Below, in pieces: positions 1-9,244 of a stretch of 64,000 bases of DNA. Each line of letters begins with the position of its first letter. Positions within the stretch are counted from its first letter, which is position 1. Below the pieces are notes generated by a model. The model saw nothing but the letters and a program-made list of their open reading frames with translations. It did not search any database and had not been told where the DNA came from. A program made the position numbers and the translations under genes. The DNA is from Leptolyngbya sp. Heron Island J (GTDB taxonomy: Bacteria > Cyanobacteriota > Cyanobacteriia > Phormidesmidales > Phormidesmidaceae): positions 1 through 64,000 of the forward strand of contig NZ_AWNH01000098.1 of assembly GCF_000482245.1 (NCBI RefSeq), read 5' to 3'.

Positions 1-118
1 CCAACTCCAGCAGACCAGTCGCTCGTTTGAATTGCCGTGCCCCCAGTTGACCTTTGCTCAAAAGGGCTTCTAGGTCGCTGCGGTCAGTGGCGCTTAACTC
101 AAGATGACGTTTGTTCAT
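1..118 (-). CDS. partial transposase, IS630-like N-terminus
   Basis: The window edge cuts this minus-strand frame. From the ATG at 118 it reads 39 residues (MNKRHLELSATDRS, then a Leu/Ala/Gly helix and QFKRATGLLEL). This resembles the N-terminal helix-turn-helix start of IS630-family transposases, which often open with a basic stretch, a T/S-x-x-ER/DR motif and a helix ending in R-A-x-x-LL. The catalytic DDE part would lie outside the window, so I cannot tell whether the element is intact. No terminal inverted repeat was identified on this side. Confidence 0.5.
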   Translation of the reverse strand, partial: MNKRHLELSATDRSDLEALLSKGQLGARQFKRATGLLEL

Positions 119-268
119 TTGCGAATTGATCGGGGGTGGAGACGTTAATTCAGCCTATCGAACCCATCTACGATATGGCAATAAATTTACTTTCCAGAGT
201 ACTAAGGGATATGCATGAAAATAAGAGACCGTTTTGAAGCTCGGCGATATCTGGTTCCCCTTAGTAAG

Positions 269-421
269 GCTACGGTGTACACACAAGTCGAGTAATGACT
301 CAAGATATAGAGCCCTCATCCTAAATCCTTCTCCCTGGGGGAGAAGGATTTAGGATGAGGGCAAATGCAGCGTCTGGAGCCACTTTTCAGGCTAGATCCC
401 TAGATGTGCATACACCGTAGC
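269..421. repeat. MITE-like element, copy 1 (nested in a palindrome)
   Basis: The ends are inverted copies of GCTACGGTGTA (left 269-279; right end reads the complement, ending at 421). The centre holds a perfect 24-base-pair hairpin (312-335 with 339-362, loop of three). No ORF is present. The flanks are imperfect direct repeats, TTAGTAAG on the left and CTAGTAAG on the right. Without the insert the flanks join into a palindrome, GGTTCCCCTTA followed by TAAGGGGAACC. A second copy at 57490 has the same termini and a similar target. Confidence 0.7.
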
Positions 422-494
422 CTAGTAAGGGGAACCGTTAGGGAGGGATCTCGACATCTAGCGCTAGCAACCGCAGACCCCTCCGCCTTCGGCA

Positions 495-515
495 CCTCCC
501 CTTGGTAAGGGGAGG
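495..515. repeat. short palindrome resembling an empty MITE target
   Basis: A perfect inverted repeat: CCTCCCCTT, three spacer bases, AAGGGGAGG. It has the same core (CCCCTTA/AAGGGG) as the palindromes interrupted by the MITE-like elements at 269-421 and 57490-57679, so it looks like an unoccupied member of the same target family. Confidence 0.6.
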
Positions 516-553
516 ATTTTGCTCAACTGTTTCTTGTCTGGGTTTTTATTTAT

Positions 554-643
554 GTGCAACCGCCTAATGTGTATCGTGATCAGGCCATTGCACTTGCTGA
601 AGTGTTAGGAAGACCATTATGTGAGCTTTATGGTGAAGGGTAA
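554..643 (+). pseudogene. possible remnant of an XRE-type regulator C-terminus
   Basis: The frame reads VQPPNVYRDQAIALAEVLG followed by RPLCELYGEG and a stop. The YRDxAIALAxxLGxxLxELY pattern resembles the end of helix-turn-helix domains in XRE-family regulators. No upstream recognition helix or start codon is present; the upstream codons (AQLFLVWVFIY) do not fit. It is probably debris left by the repeat-rich region on its left. It is short, so the call is weak. Confidence 0.25.
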
Positions 644-743
644 AAACGGATAAAGAAAAGTCGTAAAAAATTGATTGAATAGTGTTCTAAAATCCCCCAA
701 AGGGGATACAATTGCGGCAACTTTTCTGTAAGAGGGCTGCACC

Positions 744-1886
744 ATGGCACGACCCAAAAAATCAGACACTACCCTCAACCTTGCCGCCAAAACCTACTGG
801 CCTAAGACCACAGACCTGGTCAGCTTAGAGTTTATACTCAAGCCTGTGGCCAATAGCGACCTCTACGCCCAGTACACCATTGGCCTCCATGCCTGGTTTC
901 TGCACCAGATGCGAGATATCGACCCAGAGCTATCCGCCTACATGCACGACGGCGAATCAGAAAAGCCCTTTAGCCTCACTGGTCTGGACGGTCAGTTTAT
1001 CCCCCAAAGTCAATCGTTGCAGCTACAGCGAAATAAACCCTATCGCTGGCGGGTCAGTGCTCTCTGTAAGCCGGTAACTCAAGGGCTAGCCACCTGGCTA
1101 CGGCAACTACCAGACGAGATTGTACTAAAAAATTCTCCTTTGACGATAGAATCTGTCAAGTTTGCTCATCCACCTACCACCTATGCCAAACTATTGCGGC
1201 AAGGCCAGAGTGGAGAAGGTAGCGTCAGCCTGAGTTTCCATAGTCCTACCAGCTTTCGCCGTAAGGGACATCATTTGCCATTACCGTGGCCCACCAATGT
1301 CTTTCACAGCTACCTGCGCCGCTGGAACCACTTTTCCAACAAACCCATTAATCAGGACGACTTTCTCGACTGGGTGGATACCTATGTGATCGTCACTCAG
1401 CATCAAATATCCACCACCAAAGTCGCCGTCGGCAAACAGGGTTCTGTAACCGGGTTTACGGGTGCAGTTACCTATGGCATTGACCGACGTGGCATTACTG
1501 AGAAACCGTTTGTCGCCATGTTTTACGCCCTCACCCAGCTAGCCCCCTACTGCGGCACAGGACACAAAACCACCTTTGGCCTTGGCGAAACGCAGCTAGG
1601 CTGGCACACAGCCCAAGCTGCACCACAGATACCCACCCAGCAGCGTTTGCTAGCCGAACGCATGGACGAGCTAACCGAGATATTTCTCTCCATGAAAAAG
1701 CGTCAGGGCGGACGACGCGCCATTGACACCGCAGAAACCTGGGCGACGATTGTGGCCCGACGAGAACAGGGAGACTCACTGCTAGAAATTGCAGATGATA
1801 TGGAACTGGCCTATGAGACGGCAAAAACGTATTCGAAGTTAGCAAGGCGGGCGCTGAGGGAGTTGAATGATAGGGAAAAAAGATAA
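744..1886 (+). CDS. cas6: orphan CRISPR RNA endoribonuclease Cas6, with C-terminal HTH
   Basis: Cas6 proteins are RAMP-fold endoribonucleases that cut pre-crRNA within the repeats. The first ~285 residues fit this family: two ferredoxin-like halves and, near the end of the second, the Gly-rich loop YCGTGHKTTFGLG (about residues 272-284). The protein is longer (380 residues) than a typical ~250-residue Cas6. Residues ~295-375 form a separate helical segment with GDSLLEIADDMELAYETAKT, which reads like a sigma-region-4 type helix-turn-helix. I found no repeat-spacer array and no other cas gene in the window. A toxin-antitoxin pair follows. The start ATG at 744 sits after CTGCACC; no strong Shine-Dalgarno is seen. 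The catalytic residues cannot be assigned with confidence. Confidence 0.8.
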   Translation: MARPKKSDTTLNLAAKTYWPKTTDLVSLEFILKPVANSDLYAQYTIGLHAWFLHQMRDIDPELSAYMHDGESEKPFSLTGLDGQFIPQSQSLQLQRNKPYRWRVSALCKPVTQGLATWLRQLPDEIVLKNSPLTIESVKFAHPPTTYAKLLRQGQSGEGSVSLSFHSPTSFRRKGHHLPLPWPTNVFHSYLRRWNHFSNKPINQDDFLDWVDTYVIVTQHQISTTKVAVGKQGSVTGFTGAVTYGIDRRGITEKPFVAMFYALTQLAPYCGTGHKTTFGLGETQLGWHTAQAAPQIPTQQRLLAERMDELTEIFLSMKKRQGGRRAIDTAETWATIVARREQGDSLLEIADDMELAYETAKTYSKLARRALRELNDREKR

Positions 1887-2022
1887 TAAGGAGAGAGTGA
1901 GGATGGACTGGTATTGTGCCTTTTCCGGTTATTGATGCTTAGTAGAAGGGAGTAGGGGTGAGGGTAGTTGATGGCTAGAGTAATTTTGTAGACTAAGTCA
2001 AAAGCACTAGGGATTTGAAACT

Positions 2023-2277
2023 ATGGCACTACAGCTAACAATAGATTATCCAGAGGCATTTCCTGACGCTTTAGGCCATACCCGAGAGCAGTTTGAGCAG
2101 GAAGCTAAATGGGCAATGGCGGTAAAGCTTTTCGAAATGCAGCGCCTTTCATCTGGAATGGCCGCTGTATTGCTAGGAGTTGATCGACTGACGTTTTTGC
2201 TTAAATTAGCAGACTATAACGTGCCTATGATTGACCTATCCGAGGCAGATCTAATGTCTGATCTAGCCAATGCCTAG
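2023..2277 (+). CDS. UPF0175 family protein (probable antitoxin)
   Basis: This 84-residue protein matches the UPF0175 pattern: an N-terminal strand (ALQLTIDYPE), then AxxFEQEAKWAMAVKLFEM, then a helix-turn-helix-like stretch (LSSGMAAVLLGVDRLTFLLKL). Family members commonly sit directly before PIN-domain genes and are treated as the antitoxin and DNA-binding autoregulator. The downstream PIN gene starts 8 bases before this stop, so the two are translationally coupled. The function is inferred from family and context. Confidence 0.75.
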   Translation: MALQLTIDYPEAFPDALGHTREQFEQEAKWAMAVKLFEMQRLSSGMAAVLLGVDRLTFLLKLADYNVPMIDLSEADLMSDLANA

Positions 2278-2770
2278 ATCGACTGAAACTATTGTGATTA
2301 ATACCTCACCTCTGATCGCATTGATTGCAGCCTGGGGAGATTTACAGCCATTAGAACCTTTATATGATCAAGTATTGGTCCCATTTGAGGTGTGCCAAGA
2401 GATTCTTACAGGTGGTCCTGCAAATTTTGGCGTTCTAGAATTTCAGCAGACAACCTGGCTAAAAAAACAATTCGCTCCATTAAAAATCTCACCTTTATTG
2501 CTCAACTCGCTAGATTTGGGAGAAGCGTCTGTCATTCAGTTAGCTATGGATCAGGGAATTCATATTGTTTGTATTGATGAAGCTGTTGGTCGTCGAGTAG
2601 CCAGGTTGAGCGGCCTTTCCCTCACAGGGTCTGTTGGCATCTTGCTAAAGGCAAAACAACATAATTCAGTTTTGTCAGTCAAACAAGCAATCAACAATAT
2701 GCAAATTCGCAACATTCGTTTAAGTCAAAGGGTGATTGACTTTGCGCTCAAGCAATCTGGTGAAGGCTAA
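2270..2770 (+). CDS. PIN-domain toxin, DUF3368 type
   Basis: This is a 166-residue PIN-fold protein, probably a ribonuclease toxin. The N-terminal motif is VINTSPLIAL, where many PIN proteins have an Asp; Asn here is usual in DUF3368. The middle carries DLGEASVIQLA and the next acidic cluster is IDEAVGRRVA, matching the conserved Glu and Asp positions that bind metal. The ATG overlaps the stop of the UPF0175 gene by 8 bases, giving a classic antitoxin-toxin order. The target RNA cannot be predicted. Confidence 0.78.
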   Translation: MPRSTETIVINTSPLIALIAAWGDLQPLEPLYDQVLVPFEVCQEILTGGPANFGVLEFQQTTWLKKQFAPLKISPLLLNSLDLGEASVIQLAMDQGIHIVCIDEAVGRRVARLSGLSLTGSVGILLKAKQHNSVLSVKQAINNMQIRNIRLSQRVIDFALKQSGEG

Positions 2771-3074
2771 AAGTTCCACATTCGAGGACACCACCTGCTT
2801 CACTTCTCATTTAAACGACTATGTAGCACGTTTTTACTCAATAAACAGCTTTCTTAGCAGTTGCAAGACGCTCTAATGAGGCCAGATTTTGACCATCAAT
2901 CAAACAATCAGCAAACTTATCCAGAAGATTAGATAGAGCGTGGGCTATACCTCTCAGAAGAAAAACAACTTAGTCACCGTTCTTCTAGGGACGATGCACC
3001 TAGAAAAGTCATAGCTGTCAAATACTTAAAATCATACATATAGCGTGCCATAAAACAGCTATACATAGAACCCC
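2771..3074. other. intergenic stretch between PIN toxin and ion channel
   Basis: This lies between the convergent ends of the toxin and the channel gene. No RNA gene or strong hairpin is visible. On the minus strand 2838-2969 is open between two stops and reads HALSNLLDKFADCLIDGQ and onward to a stop. It looks protein-like but has no start codon, so it may be gene debris; I do not recognise it. Confidence 0.3.
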
Positions 3075-4505
3075 TCACAATCGCGGCACCTGCTGTGCAA
3101 TAACGACCAATCGGTCCTCTATCGATAAGATTAAAGATGCTGGAGGATTCACTTGGGTAATGCGTTCTCCTTGTTTTATGGACTCGATGGCTAACAATAA
3201 TGCATCAGATTGTTGTTTCAGATGCTGAGCTAGCGCCCAATATTCCTTACCGACCCAAGTAGGCGGCATGGGGACTTCATAAATTTGATTGCCGCTTTGG
3301 ACGGTTAATAGTTCGGCTAGAGCTTCTACTGAACCTTGATTGCGGGCTGATGTGGCAATCAGATGGCTCGATACTTCTTCGGTGACAATGACATCATCGA
3401 CTCCGGCCAGCTTGAGTTGGACGTCGTTGCGCCGGTCTAACAGCTGCGCACAGGTGTAAATCGAAGGGTTCAATTTTTCGATGGTGAGGGCTGCTAGCAC
3501 TGTCCGAGCATCTCGATCTTGGTCGGTGCGGGGATGGGTGGCATCTGCTAATAAAATTGCTCGCGAGGCATAGTTAATCCCTATGGTTTCAAGGATGTCG
3601 ATCTTGGTATAGTCCTCGGGATAAAAGTACAGCTGGGATTGGTTGAGATGGCTCAGTGCTTGGGAGGGTTCATCGGTTGCTTCGGCCACAATCACTACAG
3701 CACAGCGATTCATAGCGCCATCGGCCAGTAGCTCTTCGACAATCAGATGGCCGCCTCGATTCCAGCCACAAATCACAATATGGTCGCGCAGTTCGTCAAT
3801 TTCCAAAGCTTTAAAATCCATAAATGTTTCTAGTTTGCGCATCATGACGGCAGAAACAACGCCGGTAAATACGGCAAAGGTGGTGAGTCCACCCATCATC
3901 ACCACCAGGGCAATCACACGGCCAATATCTGTTTGAGGATCGCCACCAACGGGCTCTCCGGCTACCAGGGATAAAAAGCTCCACCACATGGAGTCTCGTA
4001 AGGAGTTAAGGCTGGGATTATGGGGGGCTTCGAATAGATAGGTCGCTAAGCCGCTTGTGAGTACGATGAGGCCAATCACCATAAACACGCCTATTTGTAG
4101 ACCAAGGCTGGTTGCGATCGCACTCGACAACCGCCCTAAGCTACGATTCAGCAAAATTCCTGCCCGTAGCAACCGCAAAATCCGCAGCAGTCGTAGCAAT
4201 CGAAACGCGGTGATCATAGGCATCACTGCCAGCACATCCAGCCAGTAGTTACGCCAGAAACGCCGCTTTTTTCGCGCCACCCAATACCGGCAGCTCAACT
4301 CCAAAATAAAAATACTCGTTAGCCCCGCCTGAATATGATTCACCCAGCGAGTTGTCAACCCACGAGTTTCTAGAACCACCTCAAATACGACCAGAACTAC
4401 GGATATTAAAATCAGTGTCACCAGCGCAATTTCAGTCTGAGGCGCATGAATAAAACGATCGATTGCCCCTTTTATCCGTAAAACATTGCGAACACCCTCA
4501 ATCAT
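3075..4505 (-). CDS. six-helix voltage-gated-like ion channel with RCK (TrkA-N) domain
   Basis: The N-terminal ~235 residues look like a voltage-gated-like cation channel. They have hydrophobic segments, an S4-like helix rich in spaced arginines (FRLLRLLRILRLLRAG, residues ~101-116), a pore loop and a final helix. The C-terminal half is a cytoplasmic RCK/TrkA-N domain beginning DHIVICGWNRGGHLIVEEL, followed by a TrkA-C-like tail. The pore loop reads MWWSFLSLVAGEPVGGDP, where a K+ channel would normally have T-x-GYGD, so ion selectivity is uncertain. The length of 476 fits bacterial channel-RCK proteins. It is transcribed alone and is divergent from the histidine kinase. Confidence 0.82.
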   Translation of the reverse strand: MIEGVRNVLRIKGAIDRFIHAPQTEIALVTLILISVVLVVFEVVLETRGLTTRWVNHIQAGLTSIFILELSCRYWVARKKRRFWRNYWLDVLAVMPMITAFRLLRLLRILRLLRAGILLNRSLGRLSSAIATSLGLQIGVFMVIGLIVLTSGLATYLFEAPHNPSLNSLRDSMWWSFLSLVAGEPVGGDPQTDIGRVIALVVMMGGLTTFAVFTGVVSAVMMRKLETFMDFKALEIDELRDHIVICGWNRGGHLIVEELLADGAMNRCAVVIVAEATDEPSQALSHLNQSQLYFYPEDYTKIDILETIGINYASRAILLADATHPRTDQDRDARTVLAALTIEKLNPSIYTCAQLLDRRNDVQLKLAGVDDVIVTEEVSSHLIATSARNQGSVEALAELLTVQSGNQIYEVPMPPTWVGKEYWALAQHLKQQSDALLLAIESIKQGERITQVNPPASLILSIEDRLVVIAQQVPRL

Positions 4506-4724
4506 AGAAGTAGAAACAGCTGGAGAATGGCATCCAGCATAGCCGTTAAAAGATACGATTATTAGATAGTTTTAGCAGCAATATCATAGGGATTCTAGCC
4601 ATCACCCTAGCCATAGGTCGAAGGTCTGAAGAGCCCCTCATCAAGTCTTATCAACCATATTCTGCGTTTCCATCAATGAATCGCTATGCTTAGGTTTTAA
4701 GCATTTTTACGCAGCCACTCCCCA

Positions 4725-7700
4725 GTGAAATTATCGTTAAGATCACTGATTACGATTCCTTTGATTGCTCAGATCGTTGGCGTTACAGCAGTCACCGGTT
4801 GGTTAGCGCATCGTAATGGGCAAGAAGCCGTCGAGACATTAGCTTACCAGCTGCTTAATCAAACTGGAGAACATTTTCAGCACAAGCTAGAGACTTACAC
4901 CTCTGTTCCACGACTCATCACGCAAGAAAATGAAGATGAACTGGCGTTACAGCAGCTAGACACTGAAAATCTAAACCGTTGGTTTCCCCACCTGTTTCGT
5001 CAAATTCAGCGGTTTCCAGAGGTTACCTACATTTACTACGGCGATGCTGACGGACGGTATGTGGAACTTAGCCGACTGCCCGACGATAGCCTGGAGTTTG
5101 CCATCAAAGATGACGCTGCAGACGAATTAGTCAAGATTTCTCCAGTGACGAGCGATGGTCGTCTGCAGACTAGGGCACCCAAAAACTCCTACGACCCCCG
5201 CCAACGGCCCTGGTATCAGATTGCGACTAATAACCAAAGTCCTCGATGGACGGGAATCTACGATTTTGAAGACCCATCACCCACCTTAGGAATTAGCTTT
5301 GTACGTCCCTACTTGGGCACTGATAACAGCTTTCAAGGCGTCCTAGGTGCAGACTTTACCCTTGATGCCATTGAAACCTTTGTGCGGCGGGTCCAAACTA
5401 GCCCTGCCAATGCCATGTTTCTTATGGACACCGATGGCAAAATTTTGGTCAGTTCCGCTGGACAACCTCCTTTCGATCAACCAACACCATCTGCATCAAA
5501 TGAACAGGTTGAGCAACAAGTCTTAGTGGAAACCGCAGCTGAACATGTACTTAATCGGTTAACCAATCAGCCACTGCAGAGTGCACAGCAATTTAGCTTT
5601 CGGATTCAACGTGAAAATTACTGGGTACAAATCACGCCGTTTACCGATAACTATGGCCTCCATTGGCTAGGGGTATCCCTACTACCTGAAGCTGATTTTA
5701 CCGGCCAAATTCGAGCCAATAGTCGCAATACCGTCCTGTTGTCGTTATTGGCCATGGCAATTTCTAGCGGGGTGAGTATTCTCATTGCTCGGTGGATTAA
5801 TCGCCCCATCCGGCACCTGGGGCTAGCGACTCAGTCCCTGGCACAGGGTAATACCTCCCAGGGTCTCTTGCCATCTTCGATTCAGGAGTTAAACCTGTTG
5901 ATCGATAGCTTTAATCGGATGGCAGATGATTTAAAGACATCGCGATCGCAACTAAAAACCTATTCTCAACAACTTGAGAGCCTGGTTGAGCGGCGCACCC
6001 AGGCACTGCAACACTCAGAAGAGACCTTTGCCAAGGTGTTTCAGGCCAGTCCCAATGCCATCACCCTCAGTACCCTGGATGAGGGACGCTATATCAAAGT
6101 CAACGATCGCTTTGTAGAGTTACTAGGTCTACCTAGAGAGAAGATTCTCGGCCACACCAGCACAGAATTAGGCATTTGGATTGAGCCAAAAACTCGTGAA
6201 GTTTTCCGTCAAGAGCTGATACACAACAGACTTCGAAATCAGGAGTGGTCTGTTCGCAACGCGTTGCGAGAGGTCAAAACTGTGCTCTTATCAGCTGAAA
6301 TTATTTATTTTCAGGAAGAAGCCTGTGTATTGGTGATTGCCAATGATATTAGCGATCGCATTGCCAAACAAGAACAGCTTCGCCAAAGCGAAGAACGCTG
6401 GCAGCTTGCCTTAAAAGGGAATAATGACGGCATCTGGGATTGGAATCTGGCCTCAAATGAGATCTTTTACTCGGCAAGATGGAAGGAGATTTTAGGCTAC
6501 TGCGACGACGAAATTCGTAATCATAAATCTGAATGGGAACGCCGTCTACATCCAGCTGATCGTGAGCGGGTGCTACGATCGACTCAGGCTCATCTAGCAC
6601 AACAAACCTCGTTTTTTACGGAAGAATATCGTCTGCGCTGTAAAAACGGCCAGTATAAGTGGATTTTAGATCGTGGACAAGCGCTGTGGGATGCAACTGG
6701 CACCCCCATCCGCATGGTAGGCTCCCACACAGATATTAGCGATCGTAAACGCAACGAAGCCACAATTCAGCAGCAAGAACAATTCCTCCGCAGTATTTAC
6801 AATGGAGTAGCGGTGGGAATTTTTGTGGTCGATGTACTAGGACATCACCAGTTTCGCTATGTAGACTCCAACGCCACCGTTGAGCGCATGTCTGGCACAA
6901 AACGACAAAGCCTGATTGACTCTACACCAGAAGATCTGTTTTCACCAGAAACCGCGATTGAAATTATTCATAAATATCAGCACTGTGTTGATTGTGGCCA
7001 ACCCCGCACATTTGAAGAACAGTTGTTGATTAATCATCAATGGAACTGGTGGTTAACCACCCTCACCCCACTGCACAATAGCGAAGGAGATATCCATCGC
7101 ATCATTGGCACCACAGTCAATATTACAGCTCGCAAAACCATTGAAGAAGAACTCGCCCAGCAAGTTCAAAGTGAAAGGCTACTCACAAAAATCAGTAATG
7201 AAATTCGCCAAAGCCTGAACACTCAGAAAACATACCAAACAACCGTAGAAGAGATTGGTCTGGCCTTTGGAATCAGTCGCTGCTGTCTGCACATCTATAC
7301 GGATGCATCAGGGCCAAAATTAGACACTGTTGCTGAGTATTTGATCCCTGACTATAGCTCTCGAAAAGATTTTGAACTTCCCATTCTGCAAAGTTCTCAT
7401 ATCCAAACCGTGCTCTCCCAAGAAAATGCATTGGTCACTGACGATGTGGCCCAGACTGCTGAATTCCAACAGGAACTGGCCCTGTGGGAGCAACTGCACA
7501 TCAAATCTATCATCGCTATTCGCACTTCCTATCAAGACCAGCCCAACGGTGTGATCGAAATTCATCAGTGCGATCGCCAACGTACCTGGTTAGCCTGGGA
7601 AATTGAACTCCTAGAATCCGTTGCCGCCCAAGTTGGAATTGCGATCGCCCAGGCACGCCTACTGGAACAAGAACATGCACAGCGCAAAGAGCTGGCTCGT

Positions 7701-9152
7701 CAAAATATTGCCCTAGAAACTGCCATTCAAGCCGCCGAACAAGCCAGCCAGGTCAAAAGTGAGTTTCTGGCCAACATGAGCCATGAATTACGCACACCTC
7801 TCAACGCGATTCTTGGCTTTGTTCAGATTATGCAGCGCGCCCTTAAGTACAATCCTGCCCAGTTTCAGCAAGACTCAGTCCAGCATTTAGACGTCATTCG
7901 AACCAGCGGCGATCATCTACTCACCCTGATTAATAGTGTTCTCGATATGGCCAAAATCGAGGCTGGCCGCACCCATCTTCACTCCCACCCATTCAATCTC
8001 CACAATTTACTCCAGTCAGTCACAGCAATGTTTCAGACCAAAGCCATGGAAAAGGGAGTGCTCTTAACCTGTGACTACGGCCCTGAGGTGCCTCAATACG
8101 TTCAAACTGATGAGGCCAAACTACGCCAAATTCTGATTAACTTGCTGGGTAATGCCATTAAATTCACCGATGATGGCCACATTACCCTCAAAGTGTATGG
8201 CCATGCTCCCCTGTGCATCGAAGTGCAAGATACTGGGCAGGGCATTGCCCCCCACGAACTTGAACATCTCTTCCAAGCTTTTTATCAAACCGACGCTGGC
8301 CGCCAATCTCAAAGTGGCACAGGGTTAGGGCTAGCCATTAGTCAAACCTACGTCGAACTTTTAGGGGGACACTTATCGGTCCAGAGTACTCTCGGCCAAG
8401 GCAGTACCTTTCAATTCAATCTACCCATCACCCCCATCGAACAACTGAAGGTTGAAGAAAATACAGCCCATCCAGTCGTTATTCACCTGGCTCCCGCTCA
8501 ACCGAGCTACCGTATCCTCGTCGTCGAAGACCAGTGGAATAGCCGGACTCTGCTCGTTCAACTACTTGAGACCGTCGGATTTGAGGTGAGATCAGCCGCT
8601 AACGGCCAAGAAGCCGTATCTCTTTGGGAAGAATGGCATCCTCACCTGATTTGGATGGACATGCGCATGCCGATAATGGACGGATATGAAGCTACACAGC
8701 ATATTCGTGCCAGCATCAAAGGTCAGGCACCAGCCATCATTGCTCTCACAGCCAGCGCTTTGGAAAGCGAGAAACAGATGGTCTTGTCCATAGGCTGTGA
8801 TGATTTTGTACGTAAACCTTTCCAAGACAGCGTTATTTTTCAAAAGCTACAGCAACATCTGGGAGTGCAATACATCTATGAACATCAGCCACCTGGCAAT
8901 ACAGGTCTGTTATCATCCGACACTCAGCATCAAATTATCGCCCAGTTGCTCTCCTTACAGCCCCAGAACTGGCTCACCCAGCTCTATCAGGCCTCCGAAC
9001 TGGGTGATGCAGCATGGGTCTCTCATCTAATTCAGGAAATACCAACAGCTGACCATCAATTAGCAACAGCGTTGAAAAAGCTAGTCAAAGGCTTCCGCTG
9101 TGACCTGATTGCAGAACTATCCGCTGCATCCATTGGAAGCCATAGAACCTGA
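4725..9152 (+). CDS. hybrid sensor histidine kinase (Cache-HAMP-PAS3-GAF-HisKA-HATPase-REC)
   Basis: This is a 1475-residue membrane-bound hybrid kinase with a GTG start. Order: TM helix ~8-28, extracellular double-Cache-like sensor ~35-320, second TM ~335-355, HAMP ~355-410, three PAS/PAC units (~435-550, 560-680, 690-810), GAF ~815-985, and HisKA with SHELRTP whose phospho-acceptor His is residue 1020. Next come HATPase boxes NLLGNAIKF (N), DTGQGIAP (G1) and GTGLGLAIS (G2), then a receiver domain ~1265-1385 with [14 protein letters not shown] ~90-residue tail follows the receiver. All catalytic motifs look intact. A REC-GGDEF-EAL regulator starts 92 bases downstream on the same strand and is a likely partner. 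The signal sensed is unknown. Confidence 0.93.
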   Translation: MKLSLRSLITIPLIAQIVGVTAVTGWLAHRNGQEAVETLAYQLLNQTGEHFQHKLETYTSVPRLITQENEDELALQQLDTENLNRWFPHLFRQIQRFPEVTYIYYGDADGRYVELSRLPDDSLEFAIKDDAADELVKISPVTSDGRLQTRAPKNSYDPRQRPWYQIATNNQSPRWTGIYDFEDPSPTLGISFVRPYLGTDNSFQGVLGADFTLDAIETFVRRVQTSPANAMFLMDTDGKILVSSAGQPPFDQPTPSASNEQVEQQVLVETAAEHVLNRLTNQPLQSAQQFSFRIQRENYWVQITPFTDNYGLHWLGVSLLPEADFTGQIRANSRNTVLLSLLAMAISSGVSILIARWINRPIRHLGLATQSLAQGNTSQGLLPSSIQELNLLIDSFNRMADDLKTSRSQLKTYSQQLESLVERRTQALQHSEETFAKVFQASPNAITLSTLDEGRYIKVNDRFVELLGLPREKILGHTSTELGIWIEPKTREVFRQELIHNRLRNQEWSVRNALREVKTVLLSAEIIYFQEEACVLVIANDISDRIAKQEQLRQSEERWQLALKGNNDGIWDWNLASNEIFYSARWKEILGYCDDEIRNHKSEWERRLHPADRERVLRSTQAHLAQQTSFFTEEYRLRCKNGQYKWILDRGQALWDATGTPIRMVGSHTDISDRKRNEATIQQQEQFLRSIYNGVAVGIFVVDVLGHHQFRYVDSNATVERMSGTKRQSLIDSTPEDLFSPETAIEIIHKYQHCVDCGQPRTFEEQLLINHQWNWWLTTLTPLHNSEGDIHRIIGTTVNITARKTIEEELAQQVQSERLLTKISNEIRQSLNTQKTYQTTVEEIGLAFGISRCCLHIYTDASGPKLDTVAEYLIPDYSSRKDFELPILQSSHIQTVLSQENALVTDDVAQTAEFQQELALWEQLHIKSIIAIRTSYQDQPNGVIEIHQCDRQRTWLAWEIELLESVAAQVGIAIAQARLLEQEHAQRKELARQNIALETAIQAAEQASQVKSEFLANMSHELRTPLNAILGFVQIMQRALKYNPAQFQQDSVQHLDVIRTSGDHLLTLINSVLDMAKIEAGRTHLHSHPFNLHNLLQSVTAMFQTKAMEKGVLLTCDYGPEVPQYVQTDEAKLRQILINLLGNAIKFTDDGHITLKVYGHAPLCIEVQDTGQGIAPHELEHLFQAFYQTDAGRQSQSGTGLGLAISQTYVELLGGHLSVQSTLGQGSTFQFNLPITPIEQLKVEENTAHPVVIHLAPAQPSYRILVVEDQWNSRTLLVQLLETVGFEVRSAANGQEAVSLWEEWHPHLIWMDMRMPIMDGYEATQHIRASIKGQAPAIIALTASALESEKQMVLSIGCDDFVRKPFQDSVIFQKLQQHLGVQYIYEHQPPGNTGLLSSDTQHQIIAQLLSLQPQNWLTQLYQASELGDAAWVSHLIQEIPTADHQLATALKKLVKGFRCDLIAELSAASIGSHRT

Positions 9153-9244
9153 GTTTATGATGAAACAATGCACAGGTAGCGTCACTATTGTTGATTAATT
9201 GTCTAAATACCCCCACTTCCACGCTTTCTCTAATTTTGAGCACC

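Noticed and set aside
120-740. CRISPR array upstream of cas6
   Set aside because: No regularly spaced direct repeats; only a MITE, a palindrome and a short remnant are seen.
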